Positions 51,925 through 61,423 of a DNA stretch of 64,000 nt are shown in pieces. The first letter of the stretch is position 1. Each line of letters opens with the position of its first letter. Where the stretch lies: assembly GCF_009827535.1 (NCBI RefSeq), contig NZ_WTYN01000001.1, positions 868,001-932,000 on the forward strand, written 5' to 3'. Position numbers and translations under genes: made by a program. The notes under the pieces are model-generated. The model was not told the origin of the DNA. It did not search any database and saw only the letters and a list, made by a program, of their open reading frames with translations. The DNA comes from Qipengyuania oceanensis (lineage in GTDB: Bacteria > Pseudomonadota > Alphaproteobacteria > Sphingomonadales > Sphingomonadaceae).

Positions 51925-54477
51925 CTAGAACTTGACGCCCAGTTCCACGCCGTAGAGCTGGCGAGCACCCGGCGAAATGAACGACCCGCCGAATTCGATC
52001 GCGGGGATCGCTTCGGAGATATAGTCTTCCCCCAGGATGTTCTCGCCGAAAGCGAAGATGCTGAAATTGCCGAATTCCAAGCCGGCGCGCACGTTGAGTA
52101 TCCCGAAGGCGTCGCGCCGTGCGACATCGTAGCGGGCATTGCCGAAATCGGCCGGCAGGAAGTTGACCGCCGAAATGGGAATCAGGCCGGAAAAGATCGT
52201 CGGACGCTCCTGGTCCTGGACCGAGTGGAACCAGGTCGGGCCGGTTATACGGTAGTCGGCACGCACGATCAGGTCGGTGCTGTCGTTGACCGGCGTATCG
52301 ATCTCCGTCCCCAGGTTGATCGTGTAGTCGGCAGTGTAGGGCGACTTGTTGCCGACCGTGTAGGGCCGCGAAGAGTTCTCCTTGATCTCGCTGTCGGTGA
52401 CGTTGAACGCGCCGTAGAACTTCCAGCCCTCGACCACTTCGGCAGACAGGTTGAATTCTGCGCCCATCACCTCGACCTTGTCGATGTTCGAGACCACGCG
52501 CAGCAGGCCGTAGCTGCCGACGAAGAACTCGAAGAACTGCATGTCGTCGATCGTGGTGTAGTAGCCGGCCAGGTCGAAGGTGATCCTGCCATTGGCGAAC
52601 TGGCCCTTCACGCCCGCTTCGAAGGCGCTGGACACTTCCTTGTCGTACTGGTCCTCGACCGTGACGTTGGCGTTGATCGTGCCCGGGGTTACGCCGTCGT
52701 TGAAGTTCGCATCGATCAGCGCTTGCGAGCCTTGGTTGTTGAAGCCGCCCGATTTGAAGCCGATGCCCCAGTTGGCATAGACGTTGATATCGGGCGTCGG
52801 CTCCCAGCTGAGGCTTACCTTGGGCTGGAGCTGCTTGAACTTGGCCGATTGCGGGCTGAGCGCGCCGAAAGCCTGACCGGGATTGATCGGACCCCCAGTG
52901 AAGGGATCGGTCGCGGTCGGCACGAGCGAGCGCGATTTGCGATCCTCGATGTCGTAGCGCAGCGCCAGCCCCGCGGTGACCGTCCCGAAATCATATTCGA
53001 CATTGCCGAAGGCCGCATAAACGTCGGTCTTGAAAGCGTCCGCGAGAACGAGCGAAGACGGGTTGGCGGAATCGGGCGGGTTGTAGATCCCCTCGATCAC
53101 CCCGGCCCCGGTATCCGCGCCGAGCGTGACGGCCGTCTCGCGGTCGATGTTGAGATAATAGGCACCGACCTGCCAGCTGAGCGGACCGCCGTCGTTCGAC
53201 GCCAGCCGGACCTCGCCGCTGATATCGGTCTGGTTGCGCATCTGGTACTGCGTACCGTCGCAGGTCGTCGGGCTATAGGGCCCGAAGGTCGACCCCGTCG
53301 CCGGCGCGAACAGGAACGGCACCGGAATCTGGCCGATGAAGCCGGGCTGGTTGACCGGGAAGCCGGTGAGATCCGCAGTGGACGCGAAGCAGGCGTTGAC
53401 CGCTGCCAGGCCCGATGGATCGGCTGCGCCGATGTAGCGTGCGAAGTCCGCGGAAGTCCCGTCCGCAACCAGGCTCTGGTCCACGTCCGAATAGAGCGCC
53501 CACGCCGTCAGCATGGTGCTCCCGAAATCATGCTCGACCTTGGCCGAAACGTCGAAGCTGTCCTGGTCGTTCGACGGGTCGATGTTACCGTAATACCGGA
53601 ACTCGTGCTTGTTCACGTCTTCGTAGAAGGCGGGGTTGAAGGCCGCGAACTGGGGCAGGTGAAACGATGCGTTGAAGTTGATCGAGGAACCGCGCAACTG
53701 CGAATAGCGCGCCTTCACGTCCAGCTCGGTCGCAGGACCCAGATCGGCGACCACGCGGCCATCGACGGTCCAGATTTCCTGGTTGTCGACGTTGTTCTTG
53801 TCGAGGAAGATATTGCGGTAGAAACCGTCGGTCGTCCGGTAATAGCCGGACAGCACGAAGCCCAGGTTCTCCCCGATCGGCCCCGCGACATGGCCGGTCG
53901 CCTCGATCGTGTCGTGGTTGGCGTAGGACAGTTTCGCGCCGCCTTCGAAATAGTCGCCGGGCTTGAGCGTCGACAGCACGATAGCGCCGGCGGCCGCGTT
54001 GCGGCCGTAGAGCGCGCCTTGCGGCCCCTTCAGAATCTCGACCTGGCGCAGCGTGCCCTGCGTCTGGTTGAGCTGCGCGGTATTGGTCTTGAGAATGCCG
54101 TCGACCACGAGCGCGATCGAGCTCTCGGCATCGCGCGCGCCGTTGATGCCGCGAATGTTGACCTGCGTGTCGCCTGCTTCGGCCGTACCGGTAACGATCG
54201 TGACGCCGGGAGTCAGCTGGACGAAATCCTCCGCGTTGTCGGCACCGGTCTTCGCCAGCGCATCGGCAGTCAGGACCGAGACGGATGCCGGGACATCCTG
54301 CAAGCGCTCGTTCTGCCGGCGTGCGGTGACGATGATGACGTCGCCGTCCTGCTCGGCACTTGCCACCGCGACTTCCGCGTCCTGGGCGATTGCCGGAGAA
54401 GCGAAAGCCACCGCACTCGCGGCCACACCCAAACCAAGAGCCGTCTTGAGGCCGCGCCCCGTCATGAACCTATCCAT
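51925..54477 (-). CDS. TonB-dependent outer-membrane receptor
   Basis: An 850-residue TonB-dependent receptor with a signal peptide (residues 1-32, ending AIAQ), a TonB box (DVIIVTARRQ), a plug domain (VPASVSVLTADALAKTGADN; IRGINGARDAESSIALVVDG; QVEILKGPQGALYGRNAAAG) and a 22-strand barrel ending in LYGVELGVKF. These receptors import large or scarce substrates across the outer membrane with energy from TonB. It is divergent from a GntR-type regulator and the hydantoinase-type operon, with overlapping promoters and a shared operator, so it probably imports the operon's substrate. Confidence 0.94.
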   Translation of the reverse strand: MDRFMTGRGLKTALGLGVAASAVAFASPAIAQDAEVAVASAEQDGDVIIVTARRQNERLQDVPASVSVLTADALAKTGADNAEDFVQLTPGVTIVTGTAEAGDTQVNIRGINGARDAESSIALVVDGILKTNTAQLNQTQGTLRQVEILKGPQGALYGRNAAAGAIVLSTLKPGDYFEGGAKLSYANHDTIEATGHVAGPIGENLGFVLSGYYRTTDGFYRNIFLDKNNVDNQEIWTVDGRVVADLGPATELDVKARYSQLRGSSINFNASFHLPQFAAFNPAFYEDVNKHEFRYYGNIDPSNDQDSFDVSAKVEHDFGSTMLTAWALYSDVDQSLVADGTSADFARYIGAADPSGLAAVNACFASTADLTGFPVNQPGFIGQIPVPFLFAPATGSTFGPYSPTTCDGTQYQMRNQTDISGEVRLASNDGGPLSWQVGAYYLNIDRETAVTLGADTGAGVIEGIYNPPDSANPSSLVLADAFKTDVYAAFGNVEYDFGTVTAGLALRYDIEDRKSRSLVPTATDPFTGGPINPGQAFGALSPQSAKFKQLQPKVSLSWEPTPDINVYANWGIGFKSGGFNNQGSQALIDANFNDGVTPGTINANVTVEDQYDKEVSSAFEAGVKGQFANGRITFDLAGYYTTIDDMQFFEFFVGSYGLLRVVSNIDKVEVMGAEFNLSAEVVEGWKFYGAFNVTDSEIKENSSRPYTVGNKSPYTADYTINLGTEIDTPVNDSTDLIVRADYRITGPTWFHSVQDQERPTIFSGLIPISAVNFLPADFGNARYDVARRDAFGILNVRAGLEFGNFSIFAFGENILGEDYISEAIPAIEFGGSFISPGARQLYGVELGVKF

Positions 54478-54586
54478 CGTCAGTTCTCCCCGAACCGTGA
54501 GTTACCAGCGCCTTGCGGTGTCGGCCGAAGTACCGACCCCGAGAAACCACCTTCGGCGCCCTCCATCTCCAACCGCTTCCTGCGGC

Positions 54587-54624
54587 TTGACGAGCGTGTA
54601 TTGTATACAATATGACATCGTCAA
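54587..54624. promoter_or_regulatory. Symmetric operator/divergent promoter of the receptor and GntR operon
   Basis: A 38-bp interrupted inverted repeat: TTGACGA (54587-54593), central perfect palindrome ATTGTATACAAT (54600-54611), TCGTCAA (54618-54624), all symmetric about 54605.5. The outer arms read as -35 boxes (TTGACG) on each strand, and the central palindrome lies between each -35 and its likely -10 (TATGAC at 54611-54616 for the plus strand; TACACG at 54600-54595 for the minus strand). The core fits the TNGT...ACNA type of FCD-subfamily GntR operators. Confidence 0.75.
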
Positions 54625-54648
54625 GATTGTTATTGCGGGACGCATATC

Positions 54649-55326
54649 TTGGCCAAGGCTTCCGACAAGGCGTATTCGGCGATCAGGGCGATGATCCTGT
54701 CGGGCGAACTCGTGCCCGGTCAGCAATTGTCGGAAGAAGCGCTTGCCGAACAGTGCGACGTTTCGCGCACGCCGGTGCGCGACGCGCTGCGCCGGCTGGA
54801 GGCCGATCTGCTGATAAGGCGCAGCGAATCCCAGCGCAGCTTCGTGGCCGACTGGTCGATCGACGACGTCGAGGATTCCTTCGAATTGCGCGCCATGCTC
54901 GAAGGGCTCGCCGCCCGGCGTGCGGCAGACCGGATGACGCGGGAAATTCTCGATCGTTTACGGGCGTGCAACGCGCGAATCGGCGCAGCCGTACGCGGCA
55001 AGTCGCCCGACATTACCGCCTTCCTCGAAGCCAATCTGACGTTCCACGAGATCATTCTCGAAACCTCGGGATCGAGGCGGCTGACGAGCCTGCTCGGGGC
55101 GCTGATCGAACAGCCGGTTGTCTGGCGCACCGCGCAGCATTACGGCCCCGATGCCTTCCACAAATCCCACAGCGAGCACGAGGATTTGCTCGCCGCTTTC
55201 GCGCGACGCGACGGCGAATGGGCACAGGCGATCATGGCCGGCCATATCCGCCGCGCTTTCCACGCCTATGCCGATGCGCACAGCGGCCTGGCGTCAATCG
55301 ATCGCAAGACGGCTCGGCAGGCATAA
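54649..55326 (+). CDS. GntR-family transcriptional regulator (FCD subfamily)
   Basis: A 225-residue regulator: N-terminal winged helix-turn-helix (PGQQLSEEALAEQCDVSRTPVRDALRRLEADLLI, given here as SEEALAEQCDVSRTPVRDAL) and a C-terminal all-helical FCD ligand-binding domain with metal-binding histidines (LTFHEIILETSG, KSHSEHEDLL, MAGHIRRAF). The start is a TTG, nine bases after GGGA; no in-frame ATG is closer. It is the first gene of the catabolic operon and probably represses both itself and the divergent receptor through the palindrome at 54600-54611. The ligand is presumably the pathway's substrate or an intermediate. Confidence 0.9.
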   Translation: MAKASDKAYSAIRAMILSGELVPGQQLSEEALAEQCDVSRTPVRDALRRLEADLLIRRSESQRSFVADWSIDDVEDSFELRAMLEGLAARRAADRMTREILDRLRACNARIGAAVRGKSPDITAFLEANLTFHEIILETSGSRRLTSLLGALIEQPVVWRTAQHYGPDAFHKSHSEHEDLLAAFARRDGEWAQAIMAGHIRRAFHAYADAHSGLASIDRKTARQA

Positions 55327-56261
55327 TGTATACAGAACGCATCGAAATGGTCGAAGTCAGCCCGCGCGACGGGTTGCAGAACGAGAAGCGCGAGGTCGCA
55401 ACCGCCGACAAGGTTGCGCTGATCGAGCGCGCGATCGCTGCTGGCGCGCGCCGCATCGAGGTGACCAGCTTCGTCAACCCGCGCGCGGTCCCGCAAATGG
55501 CGGATGCCGACGCCGTGTGCGCAAGCCTGCCGGAGCGCGAAGACGTCACCTACATCGGCCTCGTCATGAACCGTCGCGGGGCCGACCGCGCCATCGCGAC
55601 GGGCCGGATAGACCAGCTGGGCGCGGTCTGCGTCGCGACCGACCGTTTCGCCATGGCTAACCAGGGTCAGACGAGCGACCAGTCGGTCGAGGTGGCGAGC
55701 GACATCATCGCCCTCGCCCGCGATAACGGCCTCACCGGCCAGGCGACCATCGCTGCCAGCTTCGGCTGCCCCTTCGAAGGCGAGGTCGCGGAAGACCGGG
55801 TCGTTGCCATGGCGCGCCGGCTTGCCGAGGCGGAGCCGGTCGAGATCGCGCTTGCCGATACCATCGGCGTCGGCAATCCGGCCCAGGTCGCCCGCCTCAT
55901 TGCGAAGGTGCGCGAAGCGATCGGCGCGATCCCGGTCCGGGTCCATTTCCACAACACCCGCGGAACCGGCCTCGCCAATGTCTGGGCCGCGATCGGCGCG
56001 GGCGCGCGGAGCGTCGATGCATCGATCGGCGGGCTCGGCGGGTGCCCCTTCGCCCCCGGAGCGGCCGGAAACGTCGCGACCGAGGACGTCGCCTACATGC
56101 TCGAGCGGGCCGGGATCGACACCGGCCTCGACCTCGCCGCGCTGATCGAGACGAACCGCTGGCTCGCCGGCGTGATGGACAAGGAGTTGCCGGCGATGGT
56201 CGGCAAGGCGGGCGGTTTTCCCGCCCCGAAAAAAGAGACACCGGAAAGGACTACCGCCTGA
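55326..56261 (+). CDS. HMG-CoA lyase-family enzyme
   Basis: A 311-residue TIM-barrel lyase of the hydroxymethylglutaryl-CoA lyase family. The active site SPRDGLQNE (residues 12-20, with R14 and D15), FGCPFEG, the metal histidines VHFHNTRGTGLAN and the signature loop GGLGGCPFAPGAAGN containing C240 are all present. It would cleave HMG-CoA or a related 3-hydroxyacyl-CoA to acetyl-CoA plus a keto acid. The ATG overlaps the GntR stop (TAATG), and the palindrome TGTATACA lies over the start codon. The operon context (hydantoinase and CoA transferase) suggests a substrate other than leucine-derived HMG-CoA. Confidence 0.9.
   Translation: MYTERIEMVEVSPRDGLQNEKREVATADKVALIERAIAAGARRIEVTSFVNPRAVPQMADADAVCASLPEREDVTYIGLVMNRRGADRAIATGRIDQLGAVCVATDRFAMANQGQTSDQSVEVASDIIALARDNGLTGQATIAASFGCPFEGEVAEDRVVAMARRLAEAEPVEIALADTIGVGNPAQVARLIAKVREAIGAIPVRVHFHNTRGTGLANVWAAIGAGARSVDASIGGLGGCPFAPGAAGNVATEDVAYMLERAGIDTGLDLAALIETNRWLAGVMDKELPAMVGKAGGFPAPKKETPERTTA
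55327..55334. promoter_or_regulatory. Second copy of the TGTATACA operator core
   Basis: The eight-base palindrome TGTATACA, identical to the centre of the main operator at 54602-54609, overlaps the start codon of the HMG-CoA-lyase gene (ATG at 55326). It could be an auxiliary or roadblock site for the GntR-type regulator, or a coincidence. Confidence 0.4.
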
Positions 56262-58309
56262 TGCGATACCGGCTTGGAGTGGACGTCGGAGGGACGTTCA
56301 CCGACCTCCTCCTGTTCGACAACGACAGCGGCCAGTTCTGGCGGCACAAGACACCTTCCACTCCCCATGACAGCTCGGAAGGCATTCTCAACGGGGTCCA
56401 GGCGATCACCGCGGACGCAGGCGTCGATCCGGCAGATATCGAGTTCTTCCTCCACGGCACGACCGTCGCCACCAATGCCGTGCTCGAGGGCAAGGGGGCG
56501 CGCGTCGGTCTGATCGTAACCGAAGGCTATCGCGACGTGATGCAGATCGCGCGCAGCTTCGTGCCCGGCGGGCTTGCCGCGTGGATCGTCTGGCCCAAGC
56601 CGCAACCGCTCGCCGCGCTGGAAGACACGATCGACGTGCCCGGCCGGATGGGCGCGGACGGAAAGGAAGTCCGCCCGCTCGACGAGGAAGCGGTGCGGAA
56701 GGCGATCCGCAAGCTCAAGGACCAGGGTATCGAAGCGCTGACGGTCAGCCTGATGAACGCCTACGTCAACGGCGCGCACGAGCAGCGGATCGGGGAAATC
56801 GCGGCAGAGGAACTGGGCGACCTGCCCGTGTCGCTCAGCCATGAAGTGCTGCCCGAAATGCAGGAATACGAACGCACGCTCTCGACCGTGGCCAATGCCG
56901 CGGTGCGGCCCGTAGTCGGCAAGTACATCTCCAACCTGCGCTCCAAGCTCGCCGATGCGGGCGTGACCGGCAAGCTCTCGCTGCTGCGTTCCGACGGTGG
57001 CCTGATGAGCAGCCAGAAGGCCGAGGAGCACCCGGTCAACATCCTCATGTCCGGGCCGGCCGGCGGGGTGACGGGCGCGCTGTGGGTCGCCAGGAACGCA
57101 GGCTTCAAGAATATCCTGACGCTCGACGTCGGCGGCACGTCGACCGACGTCGCCCTGATCGAGAACCTCGAACCGCGGCGCGTCCGCACGACCGATGTCG
57201 GCCACCTCTCGGTCCGTGCGTCCTCGCTCGACGTCAAGACGGTCGGCGCAGGTGGCGGCTCGATCGCCCACGTGCCCGAACTGACCAGGGCGCTGCGCGT
57301 CGGGCCGGAAAGCGCGGGCGCGGTCCCCGGGCCCGTCGCCTACGGCAAGGGCGGCGAGCAACCGACTGTGACCGACGCGAACGTCGTGCTCGGCTACCTG
57401 CCGGAAAACCTGCTCGGCGGATCCTTCAAGCTCGACCGCGAGGGCGCCAAGAAGTCCGTCCAGACCATCGCCGACGCGCTCGACATCGGGCTGATGGAGG
57501 CCGCACGCGGCATCATCGACATCGTCAACGAAAACATGTTCGGTGCCCTGCGGATGATCTCCGTCCAGCAGGGTTACGACCCGCGCGACTTCGCTCTGAT
57601 GGGCTTCGGGGGCGCAGGTCCGCTGCACGTGAACGCCGTGGCCCGCCTGATGGGCAGCTGGCCCGCGATCAGCCCCGTCTCGCCCGGCGTGCTGTGCGCG
57701 CTGGGCGATGCGACGACCCGGATGCGAACCGAGACCGCGCGCAGTTTCAGCCGCCTCGCCAGGGACACCGACGTTTCCGAGCTCGTCGAACTGCTGGACG
57801 AGATGGCCGCGCAGACCCGTGCCGAACTGGAGGCCGACGGCATTCCCGCCGATACCATCCGCAGCGAGTTCGAGGTCGACGTGCGCTATGCCGGGCAGGC
57901 TTTCGAAGTGCCGCTCACGATCGATCAGGCGACCCTGCGCGACAAGGGGATCGACGGCATTCTCGCCCGGTTCGACGAGGAGCATCGGCGCCTGTTCACC
58001 TTCAACATGGATACGCCACACGAGATCGTGAACCTGCGCGCCGTGGCGCTGGGCGAGGCGCTCGAAATCGATGCCGCCGAGCTGGACAAGGGCGACGGCA
58101 ATCCCGACGGCGCAAAGCTGCGCGACCACACGTTGTGGATGGGCGGGAAGCAGCGCGAAGCGGCGATCTACGACCGCTCCAGGCTGCGGCAGGGCGACAC
58201 GATCCCGGGCCCCGCCATCATTACCGAAATGGACTCGACCACGCTGGTCGAGACGGATTGCGTCGCGACCATCGACGCCGTCGGCAACATCCTGATCAAC
58301 CCGGCCTGA
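56261..58309 (+). CDS. Hydantoinase/oxoprolinase family subunit A
   Basis: A 682-residue HyuA-type subunit. The N-terminus has the ASKHA nucleotide-binding motif VDVGGTFTDLLLFD (residues 7-20), then the Hydant_A core with LLRSDGGLMSSQ, NILMSGPAGGVTGALW, LDVGGTSTDVALI and VGAGGGSIAHV, and ends in a conserved C-terminal domain. The family includes ATP-dependent N-methylhydantoinase, 5-oxoprolinase and acetone/acetophenone carboxylases. It needs the B subunit encoded 13 bp downstream. The ATG overlaps the previous stop by one base. Confidence 0.93.
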   Translation: MRYRLGVDVGGTFTDLLLFDNDSGQFWRHKTPSTPHDSSEGILNGVQAITADAGVDPADIEFFLHGTTVATNAVLEGKGARVGLIVTEGYRDVMQIARSFVPGGLAAWIVWPKPQPLAALEDTIDVPGRMGADGKEVRPLDEEAVRKAIRKLKDQGIEALTVSLMNAYVNGAHEQRIGEIAAEELGDLPVSLSHEVLPEMQEYERTLSTVANAAVRPVVGKYISNLRSKLADAGVTGKLSLLRSDGGLMSSQKAEEHPVNILMSGPAGGVTGALWVARNAGFKNILTLDVGGTSTDVALIENLEPRRVRTTDVGHLSVRASSLDVKTVGAGGGSIAHVPELTRALRVGPESAGAVPGPVAYGKGGEQPTVTDANVVLGYLPENLLGGSFKLDREGAKKSVQTIADALDIGLMEAARGIIDIVNENMFGALRMISVQQGYDPRDFALMGFGGAGPLHVNAVARLMGSWPAISPVSPGVLCALGDATTRMRTETARSFSRLARDTDVSELVELLDEMAAQTRAELEADGIPADTIRSEFEVDVRYAGQAFEVPLTIDQATLRDKGIDGILARFDEEHRRLFTFNMDTPHEIVNLRAVALGEALEIDAAELDKGDGNPDGAKLRDHTLWMGGKQREAAIYDRSRLRQGDTIPGPAIITEMDSTTLVETDCVATIDAVGNILINPA

Positions 58310-58322
58310 GGAGGCGCGAGAC

Positions 58323-60221
58323 ATGCCCGCTCAAATCGTCGAAACCAACGACACCCCCTTCCAGCGGCTCGATATCGATCCGGTCACGCTCGACATCATC
58401 GAGAATGCGCTGCGCAATGCACGCATCGAGATGGACGCGACGCTCGTACGCACCGCCATGTCGCCCGGCATCCGCGAACAGGGCGACAGCTTTCCGTTGA
58501 TCGCGGACCCGGCCGGCAAGATGATCGTCGGGCAATTCGGCAGCTTCATCGATGGCTTCCTCAGGGGCTTCGACGGCACGCTGGAAGACGGCGACATGAT
58601 CTTCCTGTCCGATCCCTATTCCTGCGAGGGCGCGATCAGCCATTCCAACGACTGGCTGGTGCTGCTGCCGGTATTCAAGGACGGGCGGCTGATCGCTTAC
58701 ACCGCGATGTTCGGCCACCAGTCCGATATCGGCGGCTCGGTCCCGGGATCGATGCCGATCCGCGCCAAGTCGATCTTCGAGGAAGGCGTGCGCATCCCGC
58801 CGGTGAAGATCTGGAAGAAGGGCGAGTACAACGAGGACCTGATGAAGCTCGTCATGCACCAGACGCGCAAGCCCGACTGGTGCCAAGCCGATCTCGACGC
58901 CCTGATCGCCAGCTGCCGGGTCGCCGCCAACCGGGTGGTCGAGATGGCCGAGCGATTCGGCGACGACGTCTACTATTCCGCGACGCAGGAGCTCCTGGCC
59001 CGCAATTACCGCGCCATGAAGGCACTGATCGGCCAGGCGGTTGCCGAGGAACCAGTCAGTTTCGAGGATTACATCTGCGACGACGGCATGGGCTACGGCC
59101 CGTACAAGATCAGGTGCACCATGCGGCGCGAAGGCGACAAGGTGGTGCTCGATTTCGAGGGCACCGATCCGCAAAGCGTCGCCTCGATCAATTTCTATCT
59201 CAATGAGAACATGTTCAAGATGTTCTTCGGCATCTACATGATCATGGTCTTCGACCCTCAGATCCTTTTCAACGACGGGTTCTACGACCTGATCGAGGTA
59301 CGCATCCCGGAAGGATCGCTCCTCAAGCCCAAGTTCCCGGCAGCCCTGTCGGGTCGCACCCACGCCCTCGGGCGTATCTTCGACATCCTCGGCGGATTGC
59401 TGGGCCAGAAGACGCCCGAATTCCTCAATGCCGCGGGTTTCAGCTCCTCGCCGCACCTGTTCTATTCCGGGTGGGACAACCGTCCGGGGCACGAGGGTAA
59501 CTGGTTCCAGCTGTTCCAGATCGGCTTCGGCGGGATACCCGGCAGGCCGCTGGGCGACGGACCGGACGGCCATTCGCTTTGGCCCGGCTTCACCAATGTC
59601 CCCAACGAGTTCCTTGAACGGTACTTCCCCTTGCGGATCGAGCGTTACGAGACCGAGCCGGACAGTGGCGGCGCGGGCCTGCATCGCGGCGGCAACGGCA
59701 TCCACATGACCTACCGGTTCCTCGCCGATGGCGCGATCGCCATCCATGACGACCGCTGGTTCGTGCCGCCCTGGGGCGTCAACGGCGGCCATCCTGGCGA
59801 GCGCGCGACCAAGATCCTCGAGCGCGTCGACGGCACGAAGGAGATCGTCGGCAACAAGGTCGAAGAGGTCGAGGTCAAGGCAGGCGAGCAGCTCCATTTC
59901 ATCACCTGGGGTGGCGGTGGCTGGGGCGACCCGCTCGACCGCGACCCCGAACTCGTCGCGCTGGAAGTGCGGCAGGGTCTGGTGACGGTCGACGGCGCGC
60001 GCGATTACGGCGTCGTCATCACCGATGAACACTCGGTCGACAGCGAGGCTACCGCCAAGCTGCGCGAGGAGATGAAGGCCGGTCGCGGCGAATTGCCCCT
60101 GTTCGATTACGGCCCGTCCATCGACGAGCTTCGCGCCGCCTGCGAGGCCGAGACCGGTCTGCCCGCGCCCGTACAGCCCGTCTGGCACGACCAGCCCGAT
60201 TACGCGGAGGCAGCAGAGTGA
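58323..60221 (+). CDS. Hydantoinase/oxoprolinase family subunit B
   Basis: A 632-residue HyuB-type subunit, the catalytic partner of HyuA-like proteins (LDIIENALRNARIEMDATLV; FVPPWGVNGGHPGER; ITWGGGGWGDPLDRDPELV). With HyuA it forms an ATP-dependent amidohydrolase or a ketone carboxylase. GAGGAGGCG lies before the ATG. The stop overlaps the CoA transferase GTG start by 4 bp (GTGA). The gamma subunit of acetone carboxylase is not seen, so an acetophenone-carboxylase-like or hydantoinase-like enzyme fits better than acetone carboxylase. Confidence 0.92.
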   Translation: MPAQIVETNDTPFQRLDIDPVTLDIIENALRNARIEMDATLVRTAMSPGIREQGDSFPLIADPAGKMIVGQFGSFIDGFLRGFDGTLEDGDMIFLSDPYSCEGAISHSNDWLVLLPVFKDGRLIAYTAMFGHQSDIGGSVPGSMPIRAKSIFEEGVRIPPVKIWKKGEYNEDLMKLVMHQTRKPDWCQADLDALIASCRVAANRVVEMAERFGDDVYYSATQELLARNYRAMKALIGQAVAEEPVSFEDYICDDGMGYGPYKIRCTMRREGDKVVLDFEGTDPQSVASINFYLNENMFKMFFGIYMIMVFDPQILFNDGFYDLIEVRIPEGSLLKPKFPAALSGRTHALGRIFDILGGLLGQKTPEFLNAAGFSSSPHLFYSGWDNRPGHEGNWFQLFQIGFGGIPGRPLGDGPDGHSLWPGFTNVPNEFLERYFPLRIERYETEPDSGGAGLHRGGNGIHMTYRFLADGAIAIHDDRWFVPPWGVNGGHPGERATKILERVDGTKEIVGNKVEEVEVKAGEQLHFITWGGGGWGDPLDRDPELVALEVRQGLVTVDGARDYGVVITDEHSVDSEATAKLREEMKAGRGELPLFDYGPSIDELRAACEAETGLPAPVQPVWHDQPDYAEAAE

Positions 60222-61414
60222 GCACTCCTGCGCCCGGAGCGCTCAGCGACATCCGAGTGATAGAAATGGGCCAGCTGCTCGCCGGCCCGTTCTGCGGGCA
60301 ATTGCTCGGCGACATGGGTGCCGACGTCATCAAGCTCGAGCCGCCCGGCGCCGGCGACCCCATGCGGCTATGGGGCCAGGGCGAGGAAAAGGTGCAATGG
60401 GAGGTGATCGCGCGCAACAAGCGCTCGGTGACCTGCAACCTGCGGATCCCGGAAGGCCAGCAATTGGCCCGCGAACTGATCGCCAAAGCCGATGTGCTGG
60501 TCGAGAACTTCAAACCCGGCACGCTCGAGAAATGGGGCCTCGGCCCCGACGTTCTGCTGGCCGACAACCCCGGCCTCATCATCGCGCGCATGTCCGGTTA
60601 CGGCCAGGACGGCCCCTACTCCGACCGGGCAGGCTTCGGCGGCATCGGCGAGGCGATGGGCGGCTGGCGCTACATCGTCGGCGACCCGGACCGGCCCCCT
60701 GCGCGCATGGGCATCTCGATCGGCGATACGCTGTGCGCGACCTACGGCACGATGGGCGTGCTGGCCGCGCTGCATCATCGGGAGAAGACCGGCGAAGGCC
60801 AGGTGATCGATACCGCGCTCTACGAGGCGGTGCTGCAAGTGATGGAGGGGCTGGTCCCCGAATACGATCACAACGGCTTCATCCGCGAACGATCGGGCTC
60901 GATCCTGCCGGGCATCGCCCCCTCCAACGTCTACACCTGCAAGGACGGCCCCTTCATGATCGGGGCCAACAAGGATGCGATCTTCGCCCGGCTCGCCCGA
61001 GCCATGGGGCGCCCGGAACTGGCCGAAGACCCGCGCTACGCGACGCACCTTGCCCGCGGGAGACACCAGACCGAGCTGGATGATCTCATCAACGCCTGGA
61101 CGTCGACGCTCACCATCGACGAGGTCGATGATTTGATGATCGAGTATTCGATTCCCGCCGGGCGCGTCTATACGGCGAAGGACATGCTCGCCGACCCGCA
61201 CTTCAAGGCGCGCGAGGCAATCATCGACGTCGAGACCGAAACGCACGGCACGTTAAAGATGCAGAACGCCTTCCCCAAGTTCTCGAAAAGCCCTTCCGGC
61301 GTTCGCCGCCCCGCCCCTTCGGAGCCCGGCCAGCACAATGCCGAGGTGCTTTCCGAACTGCTCGGCTACGACGAGGCGAGGCGCGAGGAACTCGCCGCCG
61401 CCGGCGCGCTGTGA
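60218..61414 (+). CDS. CaiB/BaiF-type family III CoA transferase
   Basis: A 398-residue family III CoA transferase. The N-terminus IRVIEMGQLLAGPFCGQLLGDMGADVIKLEPP and the catalytic Asp D198 in VIDTALYEAVLQVMEG (aspartyl-CoA intermediate) define the family; the paired GDMGADVIK and YGQDGPYSDRAGF motifs are intact. It moves CoA from an acyl-CoA to a carboxylate, activating a pathway acid. It starts at a GTG overlapping the HyuB-like stop codon and is followed after 9 bp by the isochorismatase-family gene. The acid it activates may be the product of the hydantoinase/carboxylase step. Confidence 0.92.
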   Translation: MSTPAPGALSDIRVIEMGQLLAGPFCGQLLGDMGADVIKLEPPGAGDPMRLWGQGEEKVQWEVIARNKRSVTCNLRIPEGQQLARELIAKADVLVENFKPGTLEKWGLGPDVLLADNPGLIIARMSGYGQDGPYSDRAGFGGIGEAMGGWRYIVGDPDRPPARMGISIGDTLCATYGTMGVLAALHHREKTGEGQVIDTALYEAVLQVMEGLVPEYDHNGFIRERSGSILPGIAPSNVYTCKDGPFMIGANKDAIFARLARAMGRPELAEDPRYATHLARGRHQTELDDLINAWTSTLTIDEVDDLMIEYSIPAGRVYTAKDMLADPHFKAREAIIDVETETHGTLKMQNAFPKFSKSPSGVRRPAPSEPGQHNAEVLSELLGYDEARREELAAAGAL

Positions 61415-61423
61415 AGGCCTGAC

